Shown here piece after piece: positions 1 to 8,288 of a stretch of 64,000 nt of DNA. The stretch spans positions 3,263,264 to 3,327,263 of the forward strand of contig NZ_JAIFZO010000002.1 in assembly GCF_026341275.1 (NCBI RefSeq), written 5' to 3'. Position 1 is the stretch's first letter. The number at the start of each line of letters is the position of its first letter. Below the pieces are notes generated by a model. The model had not been told where the DNA came from and searched no databases. It saw only the letters and a program-made list of their open reading frames with translations. A program made the translations under genes and the position numbers. Origin of the DNA: Streptomyces ortus (lineage in GTDB: Bacteria; Actinomycetota; Actinomycetes; Streptomycetales; Streptomycetaceae).

Positions 1-56
1 CCGCCGCCGGGACCCGCGCCCGCCCTCCCGTGGGCCCCGGCCCCCCGCCGGTTCCG

Positions 57-62
57 TACGCT
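57..62 (+). promoter_or_regulatory. Candidate -10 hexamer TACGCT, leaderless start
   Basis: TACGCT fits the TAnnnT pattern of the main vegetative sigma factor. It ends 6 nt before the GTG of the methionine synthase gene, which has no ribosome binding site. This predicts transcription starting at or next to the start codon. Confidence 0.45.
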
Positions 63-68
63 TTCCGG

Positions 69-1088
69 GTGAGCGAAAAAAGCGAGTTCAGGCCCGGCCC
101 CGCCACCGGCATCGGGTCGATGCCGGGCGGGGACGCCCGGGAGAGTGCCAAGAGCGTGGCCGGGACCTTCGAGGGCCCCGAGACAGGCATGCCGTACCTG
201 GCGGAACTGCCCGCCCGCGGCCCCGGCGCCGACATGATCGGCCGGACCGCCGGAATGCTCTCCGAGCTGTACGCGCGCGTGGAGCCCAGCGGCTGGCGGC
301 TCGGGGACCGGCCGGGCCGCGACACCAAGCGGGCCAGGTCCTGGCTCGGCGAGGACCTCGACGCCCTGGAGGAGTTCACCCAGGGCTACGAAGGGCCGCT
401 GAAGGTGCAGGCCGTCGGCCCCTGGACGCTCGCGGCGGCCCTGGAGCTGCACAACGGCGAGGCGGCGCTCTCCGACGCCGGAGCCTGCCGGGACCTCGCC
501 GGATCACTCGCCGAGGGGCTGCGCGAGCACCTCGCCGACGTACGCCGCCGTGTCCCCGGCGCCGAGATCGTCCTGCAGCTCGACGAGCCCTCGCTCATCG
601 CCGTACTCCGGGGACAGGTGAGGTCCGCGAGCGGCTACCGCACCCACCGGGCCGTGGACCGGCAGCTCGTCGAGGCGACTCTCCGGGACGTGATCGGGAT
701 GCAGGAGGGCGGGCCCTCCGTCGTGCACTCGTGCGCCCCCGACGTGCCGTTCGCGCTGCTGCGCAGGGCCGGGGCGACCGGGGTCTCCTTCGACTTCTCG
801 CTCCTCACCGAGCGTGACGACGACGTCATCGGGGAGGCGGTGGAGGCGGGGACCCGGCTCTTCGCCGGTGTCGTGCCGGGTACGGACGGTCCGTTGTCAG
901 ACCCTGCCGGTAGCGTCATGGGTGTCAGGACGCTGTGGCGCAGGCTGGGGCTGAGTCCGGGGCTTCTCACGGACGCGGTCACGCTCACCCCGTCGTGCGG
1001 ACTCGCGGGCGCCTCTCCCGAGTACGCGCGCAGGGCGCTCGCCCACTGCGTACGGGCGGCGAGATCGCTCGCTGACAACCCGGAGTAA
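69..1088 (+). CDS. Stand-alone core-MetE methionine synthase (cobalamin-independent type)
   Basis: The 339-residue product matches only the C-terminal catalytic half of MetE, which methylates homocysteine to methionine; full MetE is about 750 residues. The zinc-ligand pattern is present: HSC in VVHSCAPDVP near residue 225 and a later Cys in TPSCGL near residue 310. The N-terminal GIGSMPGGD and the LDEPSL segment are also typical. I chose GTG at 69 because it precedes the conserved start SEKSEF and lies 6 nt after a TACGCT hexamer, with no ribosome site, suggesting a leaderless mRNA. Core-MetE proteins of other organisms may use a methyl donor other than folate, so the donor is unknown. ligA follows after 24 nt, probably in one transcript. 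Confidence 0.85.
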   Translation: MSEKSEFRPGPATGIGSMPGGDARESAKSVAGTFEGPETGMPYLAELPARGPGADMIGRTAGMLSELYARVEPSGWRLGDRPGRDTKRARSWLGEDLDALEEFTQGYEGPLKVQAVGPWTLAAALELHNGEAALSDAGACRDLAGSLAEGLREHLADVRRRVPGAEIVLQLDEPSLIAVLRGQVRSASGYRTHRAVDRQLVEATLRDVIGMQEGGPSVVHSCAPDVPFALLRRAGATGVSFDFSLLTERDDDVIGEAVEAGTRLFAGVVPGTDGPLSDPAGSVMGVRTLWRRLGLSPGLLTDAVTLTPSCGLAGASPEYARRALAHCVRAARSLADNPE

Positions 1089-1112
1089 TCAGAGTAACGG
1101 GAGGACGACACG

Positions 1113-3446
1113 GTGGCCGGCGACAAGGACGCACAGACCGCCTCGACCGAGGCCGGGGCGGAAACCGAGGCCGGGGCGGAAACCGGTGCCGAAGCCGAGG
1201 CCGGTGCCGAAGCCAAGGCCGGTGCCGAAGCCGAGGCAGGAGCCGGGGCCAAGGTCGAGGCCTCGGCCGCGGGGCCCGCGCCCAGCGAGGCACGGGAGAA
1301 GCACGCGCAGCTCGCCGAGCAGATCGAGGAGCACCGCTTCCGGTACTACAAGAATGACGCGCCGATCATCAGCGACGCGGAATTCGACACCCTCCTGCGC
1401 ACCCTGGAGGCCCTGGAGGACGAGTATCCCGAGCTGCGCACCCCGGACTCCCCGACCCAGAAGGTCTCGGGGGCGGACGCGGCGGACTTCACGACGTTCT
1501 CAGCCGTCCAGCACGCCGAGCGCATGCTCTCCCTGGACAACGCCTTCGACGACGAGGAGCTGGCCGCCTGGTCCGACCGCGTCGCCAAGGACGTCGGCAC
1601 GAGCGCGTACCACTTCCTGTGCGAGCTGAAGGTCGACGGCCTCGCGGTCAACCTCACGTATGAGCACGGGCGCCTCACGCGCGCGGCGACCCGCGGCGAC
1701 GGCCGCACGGGCGAGGACATCACGCCCAACGTCCGTACGATCGCGGAGATCCCCGACCGGCTGACCGGCGAGCGCATCCCCGACCTCGTGGAGATCCGCG
1801 GCGAGGTCTACTTCCCGATGGAGAAGTTCGAGGAGCTCAACGCCCGCCTGGTGGAGGCCGGCGACAAACCCTTCGCCAACCCGCGCAACGCGGCGGCGGG
1901 TTCACTGCGCCAGAAGGACCCCCGCGTCACGGCCACCCGCCCGCTGCACATGGTGGTGCACGGCATCGGCGCGCGCGAGGGCTTCGACATCGACTGCCTC
2001 TCGCACGCCTACGAGCTGCTGCGCGAATGGGGCCTGCCGACGACCCGCTACGGCAAGGTCGTCGACGACCTCGACGGCGTGCGGGAGTTCATCGCCTTCT
2101 ACGGAGAGAACCGCCACTCCGTGGAGCACGAGATCGACGGCGTCGTCGTCAAGCTGGACGAGATCCCCCTCCAGGGCCGCCTCGGCTCGACCTCCCGCGC
2201 CCCGCGCTGGGCGATCGCGTGGAAGTACGCGCCGGAGGAGGTCAACACCAAGCTGGTCAACATCCGGGTGGGCGTGGGCCGCACCGGCCGCGTCACTCCG
2301 TACGCGCAGGTGGAGCCCGTCACGGTGGCCGGCTCCGAGGTCGAGTTCGCGACCCTGCACAACCAGGACGTGGTCAAGGCCAAGGGCGTCCTCATCGGGG
2401 ACACGGTGGTGCTGCGCAAGGCCGGTGACGTCATCCCCGAGATCCTCGGACCGGTCGTCGACCTGCGCGACGGCAGCGAGCGGGAGTTCGTGATGCCCGC
2501 CGAGTGCCCCGAGTGCGGCACACCGCTGGCCCCCGCCAAGGAGGGGGACATCGACCTGCGCTGCCCGAACGGCCGCACCTGCCCGGCTCAGCTGCGCGAG
2601 CGCCTCTTCTACCTCGGCGGCCGCAAGTCCCTGGACATCGAGAACTTCGGTTACGTGGCCGCCGCCGCGCTCACCAAGCCGCTGGAGCCCTCGGAGCCGC
2701 CCCTGGGGGACGAGGGGGACCTCTTCGACCTCACCATCGAGCAGCTGCTGCCCATCAGGGCGTACGTCCTCGACCAGGACAGCGGACTGCCCAAGCGGGA
2801 CCCGAAGACGGGTGAGGAGAAGATCGCCACGGTCTTCGCCAACCAGGAGGGCGCGCCCAGGAAGAACGCTCTCGCGATGCTGGAGAACATCGCGGCGGCG
2901 AAGGAGCGCCCGCTGGCCCGGATCATCACGGGCCTGTCCATCCGGCACGTGGGGCCGGTCGCGGCCGAGGCCCTGGCCCGCGAGTTCCGCTCGATCGACC
3001 GCGTCGAGCAGGCCACGGAGGAGGAACTCGCGGCCGTGGAGGGCGTCGGGCCCATCATCGCCGCCTCGCTCAAGCAGTGGTTCGCGGTCGACTGGCACCA
3101 GGAGATCCTCCGCAAGTGGAAGGCCGCCGGCGTCCGCATGGAGGAGGAGGGCTCCGGGGAGGACGAGGGACCCCGCCCGCTCGCCGGACTGACCGTCGTG
3201 GTCACCGGCACGCTGGAACGTCACACACGCGACGGAGCGAAAGAGGCACTGCAGAGCAGGGGAGCGAAGGTGACCGGTTCTGTTTCGAAGAAGACGTCAT
3301 TTGTTGTCGTAGGTGACAATCCTGGATCGAAGTACGACAAGGCCATGCAGCTCAAAGTGCCGGTTCTGAACGAGGACGGTTTCGCCGTTCTGCTCGAACA
3401 AGGACCGGAGGCAGCCGCTGAAGCGGCACTTCCGATCGAGGGGTAA
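1113..3446 (+). CDS. ligA: NAD-dependent DNA ligase LigA
   Basis: LigA seals nicks in DNA using NAD+ during replication and repair. The adenylation lysine is in ELKVDGLAV (Lys173). The OB fold, a four-cysteine zinc site (CPECG...CPNGRTC), helix-hairpin-helix repeats and a C-terminal BRCT domain (GLTVVVTGTLE onward) follow in the usual order. At 777 residues it is longer than the usual 670. The first 50 residues are an Ala/Glu/Gly-rich repeat, and there is an extra segment around residues 525-590 between the zinc site and the helix-hairpin-helix part, which I recall as common in Streptomyces. The GTG start follows GGGAGG by about 8 nt. The catalytic core looks intact. Confidence 0.97.
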   Translation: MAGDKDAQTASTEAGAETEAGAETGAEAEAGAEAKAGAEAEAGAGAKVEASAAGPAPSEAREKHAQLAEQIEEHRFRYYKNDAPIISDAEFDTLLRTLEALEDEYPELRTPDSPTQKVSGADAADFTTFSAVQHAERMLSLDNAFDDEELAAWSDRVAKDVGTSAYHFLCELKVDGLAVNLTYEHGRLTRAATRGDGRTGEDITPNVRTIAEIPDRLTGERIPDLVEIRGEVYFPMEKFEELNARLVEAGDKPFANPRNAAAGSLRQKDPRVTATRPLHMVVHGIGAREGFDIDCLSHAYELLREWGLPTTRYGKVVDDLDGVREFIAFYGENRHSVEHEIDGVVVKLDEIPLQGRLGSTSRAPRWAIAWKYAPEEVNTKLVNIRVGVGRTGRVTPYAQVEPVTVAGSEVEFATLHNQDVVKAKGVLIGDTVVLRKAGDVIPEILGPVVDLRDGSEREFVMPAECPECGTPLAPAKEGDIDLRCPNGRTCPAQLRERLFYLGGRKSLDIENFGYVAAAALTKPLEPSEPPLGDEGDLFDLTIEQLLPIRAYVLDQDSGLPKRDPKTGEEKIATVFANQEGAPRKNALAMLENIAAAKERPLARIITGLSIRHVGPVAAEALAREFRSIDRVEQATEEELAAVEGVGPIIAASLKQWFAVDWHQEILRKWKAAGVRMEEEGSGEDEGPRPLAGLTVVVTGTLERHTRDGAKEALQSRGAKVTGSVSKKTSFVVVGDNPGSKYDKAMQLKVPVLNEDGFAVLLEQGPEAAAEAALPIEG
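1150..1260 (+). repeat. Degenerate GAG-GCC-GGG codon repeats in the LigA N-terminus
   Basis: About nine imperfect copies of a 12-18 nt unit (GAGGCCGGGGCG and variants ending GAAACC or GAAGCC) encode an (E-A-G-A) tract at the start of LigA. The sequence precedes the conserved ligase domain and is probably disordered and variable in length. Confidence 0.75.
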
Positions 3447-3586
3447 CGGTTGAAGACCACCCGTTCGGCGCATACCAGATGCATAGGGGCGGCCGTGTCG
3501 CATTCGGGCAACCGTGGACGACCGCTGCCCTTAGGAGCCTTCTGCGGCCTACTGTTGAGGTCTGCGCCTGCCGTGCCCAGCTGCGG

Positions 3587-3625
3587 TTGGGGCACCCCCT
3601 TGCTCTCCAGGAGTCGGGGGAAGGC
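3587..3625 (+). repeat. Streptomyces dispersed GC-rich repeat, variant A
   Basis: This piece reads ttggggcaccccc, then a short spacer, then gtcgggggaagg, forming a GGGGCACCCCC-type hairpin. It resembles a short dispersed repeat I remember from many Streptomyces intergenic regions. A second, closer match lies 190 bp downstream inside the next coding region. Confidence 0.45.
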
Positions 3626-3708
3626 TTTTCCAGACGCGGAGCCGCAGAGGGACTGATCGTGCATCGGGCCGCGCGGCGTGGGCACCGCCGGCCGTGAGAG
3701 GGACGGGA

Positions 3709-6018
3709 ATGGAACCGACCGAGAGCGCCGCCCCGGACTCACGGCTGCGCCCACGCTGGATGACCGGCGTGCGGCGATGGGGGCACCCCTTGCTGGAGCG
3801 AAGCCGGGAGTTCGGGGCGGGCCTCGGCGTCACCGGTCCCGCGCGGCGGTCCCGCGTGCCGGGGCCGTCGTCGGCGCGGTTCGCCGGGGCCCGGCGCACC
3901 GGCACGGACGGGCACGGCTCGGGCCGGTTCCCCGCCGACCCCGGCTCCCCCTCCCAGTCGCCGGGCCAGGAGGGTGACCGGCGGCTGACCTGGCCCGCGC
4001 TGCCCACGGCGGTCCTGGTGGCCGCCGCGGCCGTGCTGGGCGCGGGGTTCTACCGCGCCTTCACCGGCCAGCACGCACTCTTCCCGTCCGGCTCGGCCGG
4101 CTGGGCGCTGGCCGCCCTGGTCGGCGTCATCGTCGGTCACCTGGTCGCGCTGGGCCGCTCCCGCTGGTGGGGCGGCACGGGCTCCGGAGCGGCCCTCACC
4201 CTCGCCGTCCTGCTGCTGTACGGCTGGGTGCCGGCCGGCATGGTCAGCCTCACCGTCGTCGTCCTCGTCGGCGTCGCCCGCCGGCACCGCTGGCGCCAGG
4301 GCATCCTGCACGGCGCGGTGGACATCCTCGGCCTCGGCGCCGGGGCGCTGATGCTGGCCGCGTTCGGCCGGGTGCCGTCCGTCGAGACGCCCTGGAAACC
4401 GGAGAACTGGACTGTTTTCACCGTGCCACAGGTGGTGTTGGCGGCCGGGGCGTATCTCGTCGTGAGCCGCGCGCTGCTCTGGTACCTCCACGCGCCGCGC
4501 ACGCCCGGACTGCCCACCGTCGCCCGCACGGCCCTGGTCAGACAGGGGCTGGTGGCGGTCGCGCTGCTCGGTATCGCCCCGCTGATCTGTGTCGTCGCCA
4601 TCGCCCTGCCCGTGCTCCTGCCGCTCTTCGCCGTTCCCCTCATCGCTCTCGACTCCACGCTCTGGATAGCGCGGGCCCGGGCCGAGGAGCAACTGCGTGA
4701 TCCCCTCACGGGACTGCCCAACCGGCAGTGGCTGCTCGAACGGACCTGGCGGGCGCTGGACGACGCCGAGCGGATCGGTGCGCGTTCCGCGTTGATGCTG
4801 ATCGACCTGGACCGCTTCCGGTCGGTGAATGACACCCTCGGACATCTCGCCGGGGACCGGCTGCTGTTGCAGATAGCGGACCGGCTGCGGATCGCCCTGC
4901 CGCGCGGAGCGGAGGCCGCGCGGCTGGGCGGGGACGAGTTCGCCGTACTGCTGCCCGTCGCCGACTCGACGACCACCGCGACCCGGGTCGCCCGCGGCCT
5001 CGTGACCGCGCTCGGATCGCCGCTCGACCTCGACGGGCTGACGCTCGTGCTGGAGGCCAGCGCAGGCCTCGCCGTCTTCCCCGACCACGCGCTGGACGCG
5101 GAGGGGCTGCTGCGGCGGGCCGACGTCGCGATGTACCAGGCGAAGCGGGACCGTACGGGGGTGGAGGTCTACGAGTCCAAGCGGGACTCCAACACCCCCG
5201 ACCGGCTCGGCCTCCTGGGCGATCTGCGCCGGGCGCTCGACGCGGGGGACGTCGAACTGCACTACCAGCCGAAGGTGCGCTTCGACGGCCAGGTCGCCGG
5301 CCTCGAGGCGCTCGTCCGGTGGGTGCATCCCGAGCGCGGGAAGGTGCCGCCGGACGAGTTCATAGCCATCGCCGAGTCGTCCGGTCTGATGCCGCATCTC
5401 ACCGAGTACGTACTGGAGGCGGCGCTCGCCCAGGTGGCGCGCTGGCGTGCGCAGGGGCTTCGGGTGCCGGTCGCCGTCAACGTGTCGCCCCGGGACGTGC
5501 ACACCCCCGGTTTCGCGGGATCGGTGGCCGCGCGGCTCGCCCGGCACGGGGTCCCCGCGGGGGCGCTGCAGCTGGAGATCACGGAACACGTGCTGCTGGA
5601 GGATCCGCAGCGGGCCGCGGACACCCTGGCGGCGCTGACCGCGCACGGCGTGAAGATGTCCCTCGACGACTTCGGGACCGGGTACTCGTCGCTGGTGCAC
5701 CTGCGGCGGCTGCCGGTGAGCGAACTGAAGATCGACCGCTCGTTCGTGGCGCGGCTCGCGGTGGACACGGAGGACGCCGAGATCGTGCGGTGCACGGTGG
5801 ATCTCGCGCACTCGCTCGGGCTGCTCGTCGTCGCGGAGGGAGTCGAGGACGACGAGACGTGGGAGCGGTTGCGCGACCTCGGGTGCGACGCGGTGCAGGG
5901 GTGGCTGGTCGCCGCGGCGATGCCGTCGGACGAGGCCACGGCGTGGTTGCTGGCGCGGGGGTCGCGGGGCTGGCAGCGGCCCGCCGCGGCATTGCCTGCG
6001 GCAGCGGCGGACGAATAA
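3709..6018 (+). CDS. Membrane GGDEF-EAL protein, probable c-di-GMP phosphodiesterase (RmdB-like)
   Basis: This 769-residue protein has a low-complexity basic N-terminus (residues 1-95), then five to seven hydrophobic segments (about 100-320), a GGDEF domain (RLGGDEF at 405-411) and an EAL domain. The EAL motif is intact (GLEALVRW, Glu533-Leu535), as are DDFGTGYSSL and LKIDRSF, so phosphodiesterase activity is likely. The GGDEF motif is also intact, but the upstream inhibitory site reads RGAE instead of RxxD. The ATG at 3709 follows GAGAGGGA by 5 nt. Location after ligA and the domain order recall RmdB of S. coelicolor, a phosphodiesterase affecting development; that link is from memory. The net activity is inferred. 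Confidence 0.88.
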   Translation: MEPTESAAPDSRLRPRWMTGVRRWGHPLLERSREFGAGLGVTGPARRSRVPGPSSARFAGARRTGTDGHGSGRFPADPGSPSQSPGQEGDRRLTWPALPTAVLVAAAAVLGAGFYRAFTGQHALFPSGSAGWALAALVGVIVGHLVALGRSRWWGGTGSGAALTLAVLLLYGWVPAGMVSLTVVVLVGVARRHRWRQGILHGAVDILGLGAGALMLAAFGRVPSVETPWKPENWTVFTVPQVVLAAGAYLVVSRALLWYLHAPRTPGLPTVARTALVRQGLVAVALLGIAPLICVVAIALPVLLPLFAVPLIALDSTLWIARARAEEQLRDPLTGLPNRQWLLERTWRALDDAERIGARSALMLIDLDRFRSVNDTLGHLAGDRLLLQIADRLRIALPRGAEAARLGGDEFAVLLPVADSTTTATRVARGLVTALGSPLDLDGLTLVLEASAGLAVFPDHALDAEGLLRRADVAMYQAKRDRTGVEVYESKRDSNTPDRLGLLGDLRRALDAGDVELHYQPKVRFDGQVAGLEALVRWVHPERGKVPPDEFIAIAESSGLMPHLTEYVLEAALAQVARWRAQGLRVPVAVNVSPRDVHTPGFAGSVAARLARHGVPAGALQLEITEHVLLEDPQRAADTLAALTAHGVKMSLDDFGTGYSSLVHLRRLPVSELKIDRSFVARLAVDTEDAEIVRCTVDLAHSLGLLVVAEGVEDDETWERLRDLGCDAVQGWLVAAAMPSDEATAWLLARGSRGWQRPAAALPAAAADE
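3774..3815 (+). repeat. Dispersed Streptomyces repeat read through by the GGDEF-EAL gene
   Basis: The segment gatgggggcacccc, then ttgctggagcgaagccggga, then gttcgggg closely matches a common Streptomyces intergenic repeat as I remember it. It falls in frame within the first 40 codons, giving RRWGHPLLERSREFGAG. It suggests either that the repeat was exapted as coding DNA or that translation starts farther downstream. Confidence 0.5.
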
Positions 6019-6163
6019 AAAGCCCTTCCCACCCGCCCGTCCGTGACATGCACCTCGGCGGGTGGACGTTTTCCGCGGGGGGTTTCGCGCCGTCGGCGAC
6101 TGCCCGTTCGCCTTCGCCCGGCGCCCCGGGGAAACCGATGTACGGGCATCTGGTCGCGCCCCA

Positions 6164-6169
6164 TAGGAT
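6164..6169 (+). promoter_or_regulatory. Candidate -10 (TAGGAT) for gatCA
   Basis: TAGGAT sits about 40 nt before the gatC start and would give a short leader. No clear -35 hexamer is visible. Confidence 0.35.
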
Positions 6170-6208
6170 TGGGACACACCACACGCACTCACCCCTGAGG
6201 ATCGCCGC

Positions 6209-6505
6209 ATGCCTGGCATCACGCGCGAGGAGGTCGCCTACCTCGCCCGACTGGCGCGTCTGGAGCTGAAGGCCGAAGAGCTCGACCACTTCGCCGGTCA
6301 GCTCGACGACATCATCGGCGCGGTCGCCCGCGTCAGCGAGGTCGCCGACCAAGACGTACCGCCGACCTCCCACCCGCTGCCGCTGACGAACGTCATGCGC
6401 GCGGACGAGGTCCGTCCGTCGCTCACCCCCGAGCAGGCGCTCTCCGGCGCCCCGGCCCAGGAGCAGCGGCGTTTCAAGGTGCCGCAGATCCTGGGGGAGG
6501 ACTAA
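6209..6505 (+). CDS. gatC: Asp/Glu-tRNA amidotransferase subunit C
   Basis: GatC is the small clamp subunit of the GatCAB complex, which converts Glu-tRNA(Gln) and Asp-tRNA(Asn) to Gln-tRNA(Gln) and Asn-tRNA(Asn). The 98-residue product starts MPGITREEVAYLARLARLEL, the family's N-terminal helix, and has the expected central DDIIGAV helix and a PTSHPLP segment. A gap of only 5 nt to gatA indicates translation from one mRNA. Confidence 0.97.
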   Translation: MPGITREEVAYLARLARLELKAEELDHFAGQLDDIIGAVARVSEVADQDVPPTSHPLPLTNVMRADEVRPSLTPEQALSGAPAQEQRRFKVPQILGED

Positions 6506-6510
6506 TCACC

Positions 6511-8034
6511 ATGACGGACAGCACGAACACGACGAGCAGCAACGTCGACATCATCAAGCTCACCGCCGCCGAGATCGCCGCCGCGATCGCCGCCGGCGAG
6601 CTGACCGCCGTCGAGGTCACCGAGGCGCACCTCGCGCGCATCGGCGCCGTCGACGAGAAGGTGCACGCCTTCCTGCACGTCGACCGGGAAGGGGCGCTCG
6701 CCCAGGCCCGCGCGGTCGACGAGAAGCGGGCGCGGGGCGAGAAGCTCGGCCCGCTGGCCGGCGTGCCCCTGGCGCTCAAGGACATCTTCACCACCAAGGG
6801 CGTCCCGACCACCGTCGGCTCGAAGATGCTGGAGGGCTGGATCCCGCCCTACGACGCCACGGTCACCGCGCGGCTCAAGGCGGCCGACGTCGTCATTCTC
6901 GGCAAGACCAACATGGACGAGTTCGCCATGGGGTCCTCCACCGAGAACAGCGCGTACGGGCCGACCGGCAATCCCTGGGACCTCTCCCGCGTCCCCGGCG
7001 GCTCCGGCGGCGGTTCGTCCGCGGCCCTCGCCTCCTACCAGGCGCCCCTCGCGATCGGCACGGACACCGGCGGCTCCATCCGCCAGCCCGCCTCCGTCAC
7101 CGGCACGGTCGGCGTGAAGCCGACGTACGGCGGGGTGTCGCGGTACGGCATGGTGGCGTTCTCGTCCTCCCTGGACCAGGGCGGTCCCTGCGCCCGTACG
7201 GTCCTGGACGCGGCCCTGCTGCACGAGGTCATCGCCGGACACGACCCGCTCGACTCGACCTCCGTCGACGAGCCGGTCCCGGCCGTCGTGGAGGCCGCCC
7301 GCAACGGCAGCGTGGACGGTATGCGCGTCGGCGTCGTCAAGCAGTTCCGCGGCGAGGGCTACCAGGCCGGTGTCGTGCAGCGCTTCGACGAGTCGGTCGC
7401 GCTCCTGAAGGAACTGGGCGCCGAGATCGTCGAGCTGGACTGCCCGTCCTTCGACCTGGCCCTGTCGGCGTACTACCTGATCGCCCCGTCGGAGTGTTCG
7501 AGCAACCTCGCCCGGTTCGACGGTCTGCGCTACGGCCTGCGCATCGGTGACGACGGCACGCACTCCGCCGAGGAGGTCACCGCCCTCACCCGCGAGGCGG
7601 GCTTCGGCGACGAGGTCAAGCGCCGCATCATGCTCGGCACGTACGCGCTCAGCTCCGGCTACTACGACGCGTACTACGGCAGTGCCCAGAAGGTCCGTAC
7701 GCTCATCACGCGGGACTTCGAGAAGGCGTTCGAGCAGGTCGACGTGATCGTCTCGCCGACGACGCCGACCACCGCCTTCCCGATCGGCGAGCGCGCCGAC
7801 GACCCGATGGCGATGTACCTCGCGGACCTGTGCACCATCCCGACCAACCTCGCGGGCAACGCCGCGATGTCGCTGCCCTGCGGCCTCGCACCCGAGGACA
7901 ATCTGCCCGTCGGCCTCCAGATCATCGCGCCGGCCCTCAAGGACGACCGCCTGTACAAGGTGGGAGCAGCCGTCGAGGCCGCGTTCGTGGAACGCTGGGG
8001 ACACCCGTTGATCGAGGAGGCTCCGTCGCTGTGA
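6511..8034 (+). CDS. gatA: Glutamyl-tRNA(Gln) amidotransferase subunit A
   Basis: GatA is the amidase that releases ammonia from glutamine for the tRNA-dependent amidation. The amidase signature is complete: the catalytic Lys90 in PLALKDIF, Ser165 in PGGSGGGSS and Ser189 in DTGGSIRQPAS form the Ser-cisSer-Lys triad. Its 507 residues match the family length. The stop codon overlaps the GTG of the next small gene by four bases (GTGA), so translation of the two is probably coupled. Confidence 0.97.
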   Translation: MTDSTNTTSSNVDIIKLTAAEIAAAIAAGELTAVEVTEAHLARIGAVDEKVHAFLHVDREGALAQARAVDEKRARGEKLGPLAGVPLALKDIFTTKGVPTTVGSKMLEGWIPPYDATVTARLKAADVVILGKTNMDEFAMGSSTENSAYGPTGNPWDLSRVPGGSGGGSSAALASYQAPLAIGTDTGGSIRQPASVTGTVGVKPTYGGVSRYGMVAFSSSLDQGGPCARTVLDAALLHEVIAGHDPLDSTSVDEPVPAVVEAARNGSVDGMRVGVVKQFRGEGYQAGVVQRFDESVALLKELGAEIVELDCPSFDLALSAYYLIAPSECSSNLARFDGLRYGLRIGDDGTHSAEEVTALTREAGFGDEVKRRIMLGTYALSSGYYDAYYGSAQKVRTLITRDFEKAFEQVDVIVSPTTPTTAFPIGERADDPMAMYLADLCTIPTNLAGNAAMSLPCGLAPEDNLPVGLQIIAPALKDDRLYKVGAAVEAAFVERWGHPLIEEAPSL

Positions 8035-8273
8035 CCGCCATGGCCAAGAAGGCAAAGAACTTCAAGAAGTCGAAGACCGGGCTGTACGTGTCGCTCGGCA
8101 GTACCGCGTTCGGCGCGATCAGCGTCGCCAAGCAGATCAAGCTGGCCCGCAGTGACGGGGACACGCTGAGGCTGATCGACGCGACCGTGTCCGCCGCCGC
8201 CATCGTCACCGGCCTCGCCATCCTCTACCGGGAGCTCAAGCGCCTGGGCGACGAAGACGTCCTGCTGGGCTGA
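8031..8273 (+). CDS. Small membrane protein between gatA and gatB
   Basis: This 80-residue protein has a Lys-rich start (MAKKAKNFKKSKTG after the first three residues) and two hydrophobic stretches (about 18-32 and 52-68), followed by a charged end. I do not recognise a named family. GTG at 8031 is preferred over ATG at 8040 because the GAGGAGG ribosome site lies 10 nt before the GTG and the GTGA overlap with gatA implies coupling. Position inside the gat locus is probably conserved in streptomycetes, but nothing in the sequence shows a part in tRNA amidation. Confidence 0.8.
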   Translation: MTAMAKKAKNFKKSKTGLYVSLGSTAFGAISVAKQIKLARSDGDTLRLIDATVSAAAIVTGLAILYRELKRLGDEDVLLG

Positions 8274-8288
8274 GGGGAAAGTTTCACC

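Noticed and set aside
3739..6222. Long minus-strand open frame opposite the GGDEF-EAL gene
   Set aside because: It mirrors the high-GC coding strand, has a Pro/Arg/Gly/His-rich product with no family, and lacks a ribosome site. Similar long frames opposite gatB, PL8 and CvnA genes are artefacts of high GC.
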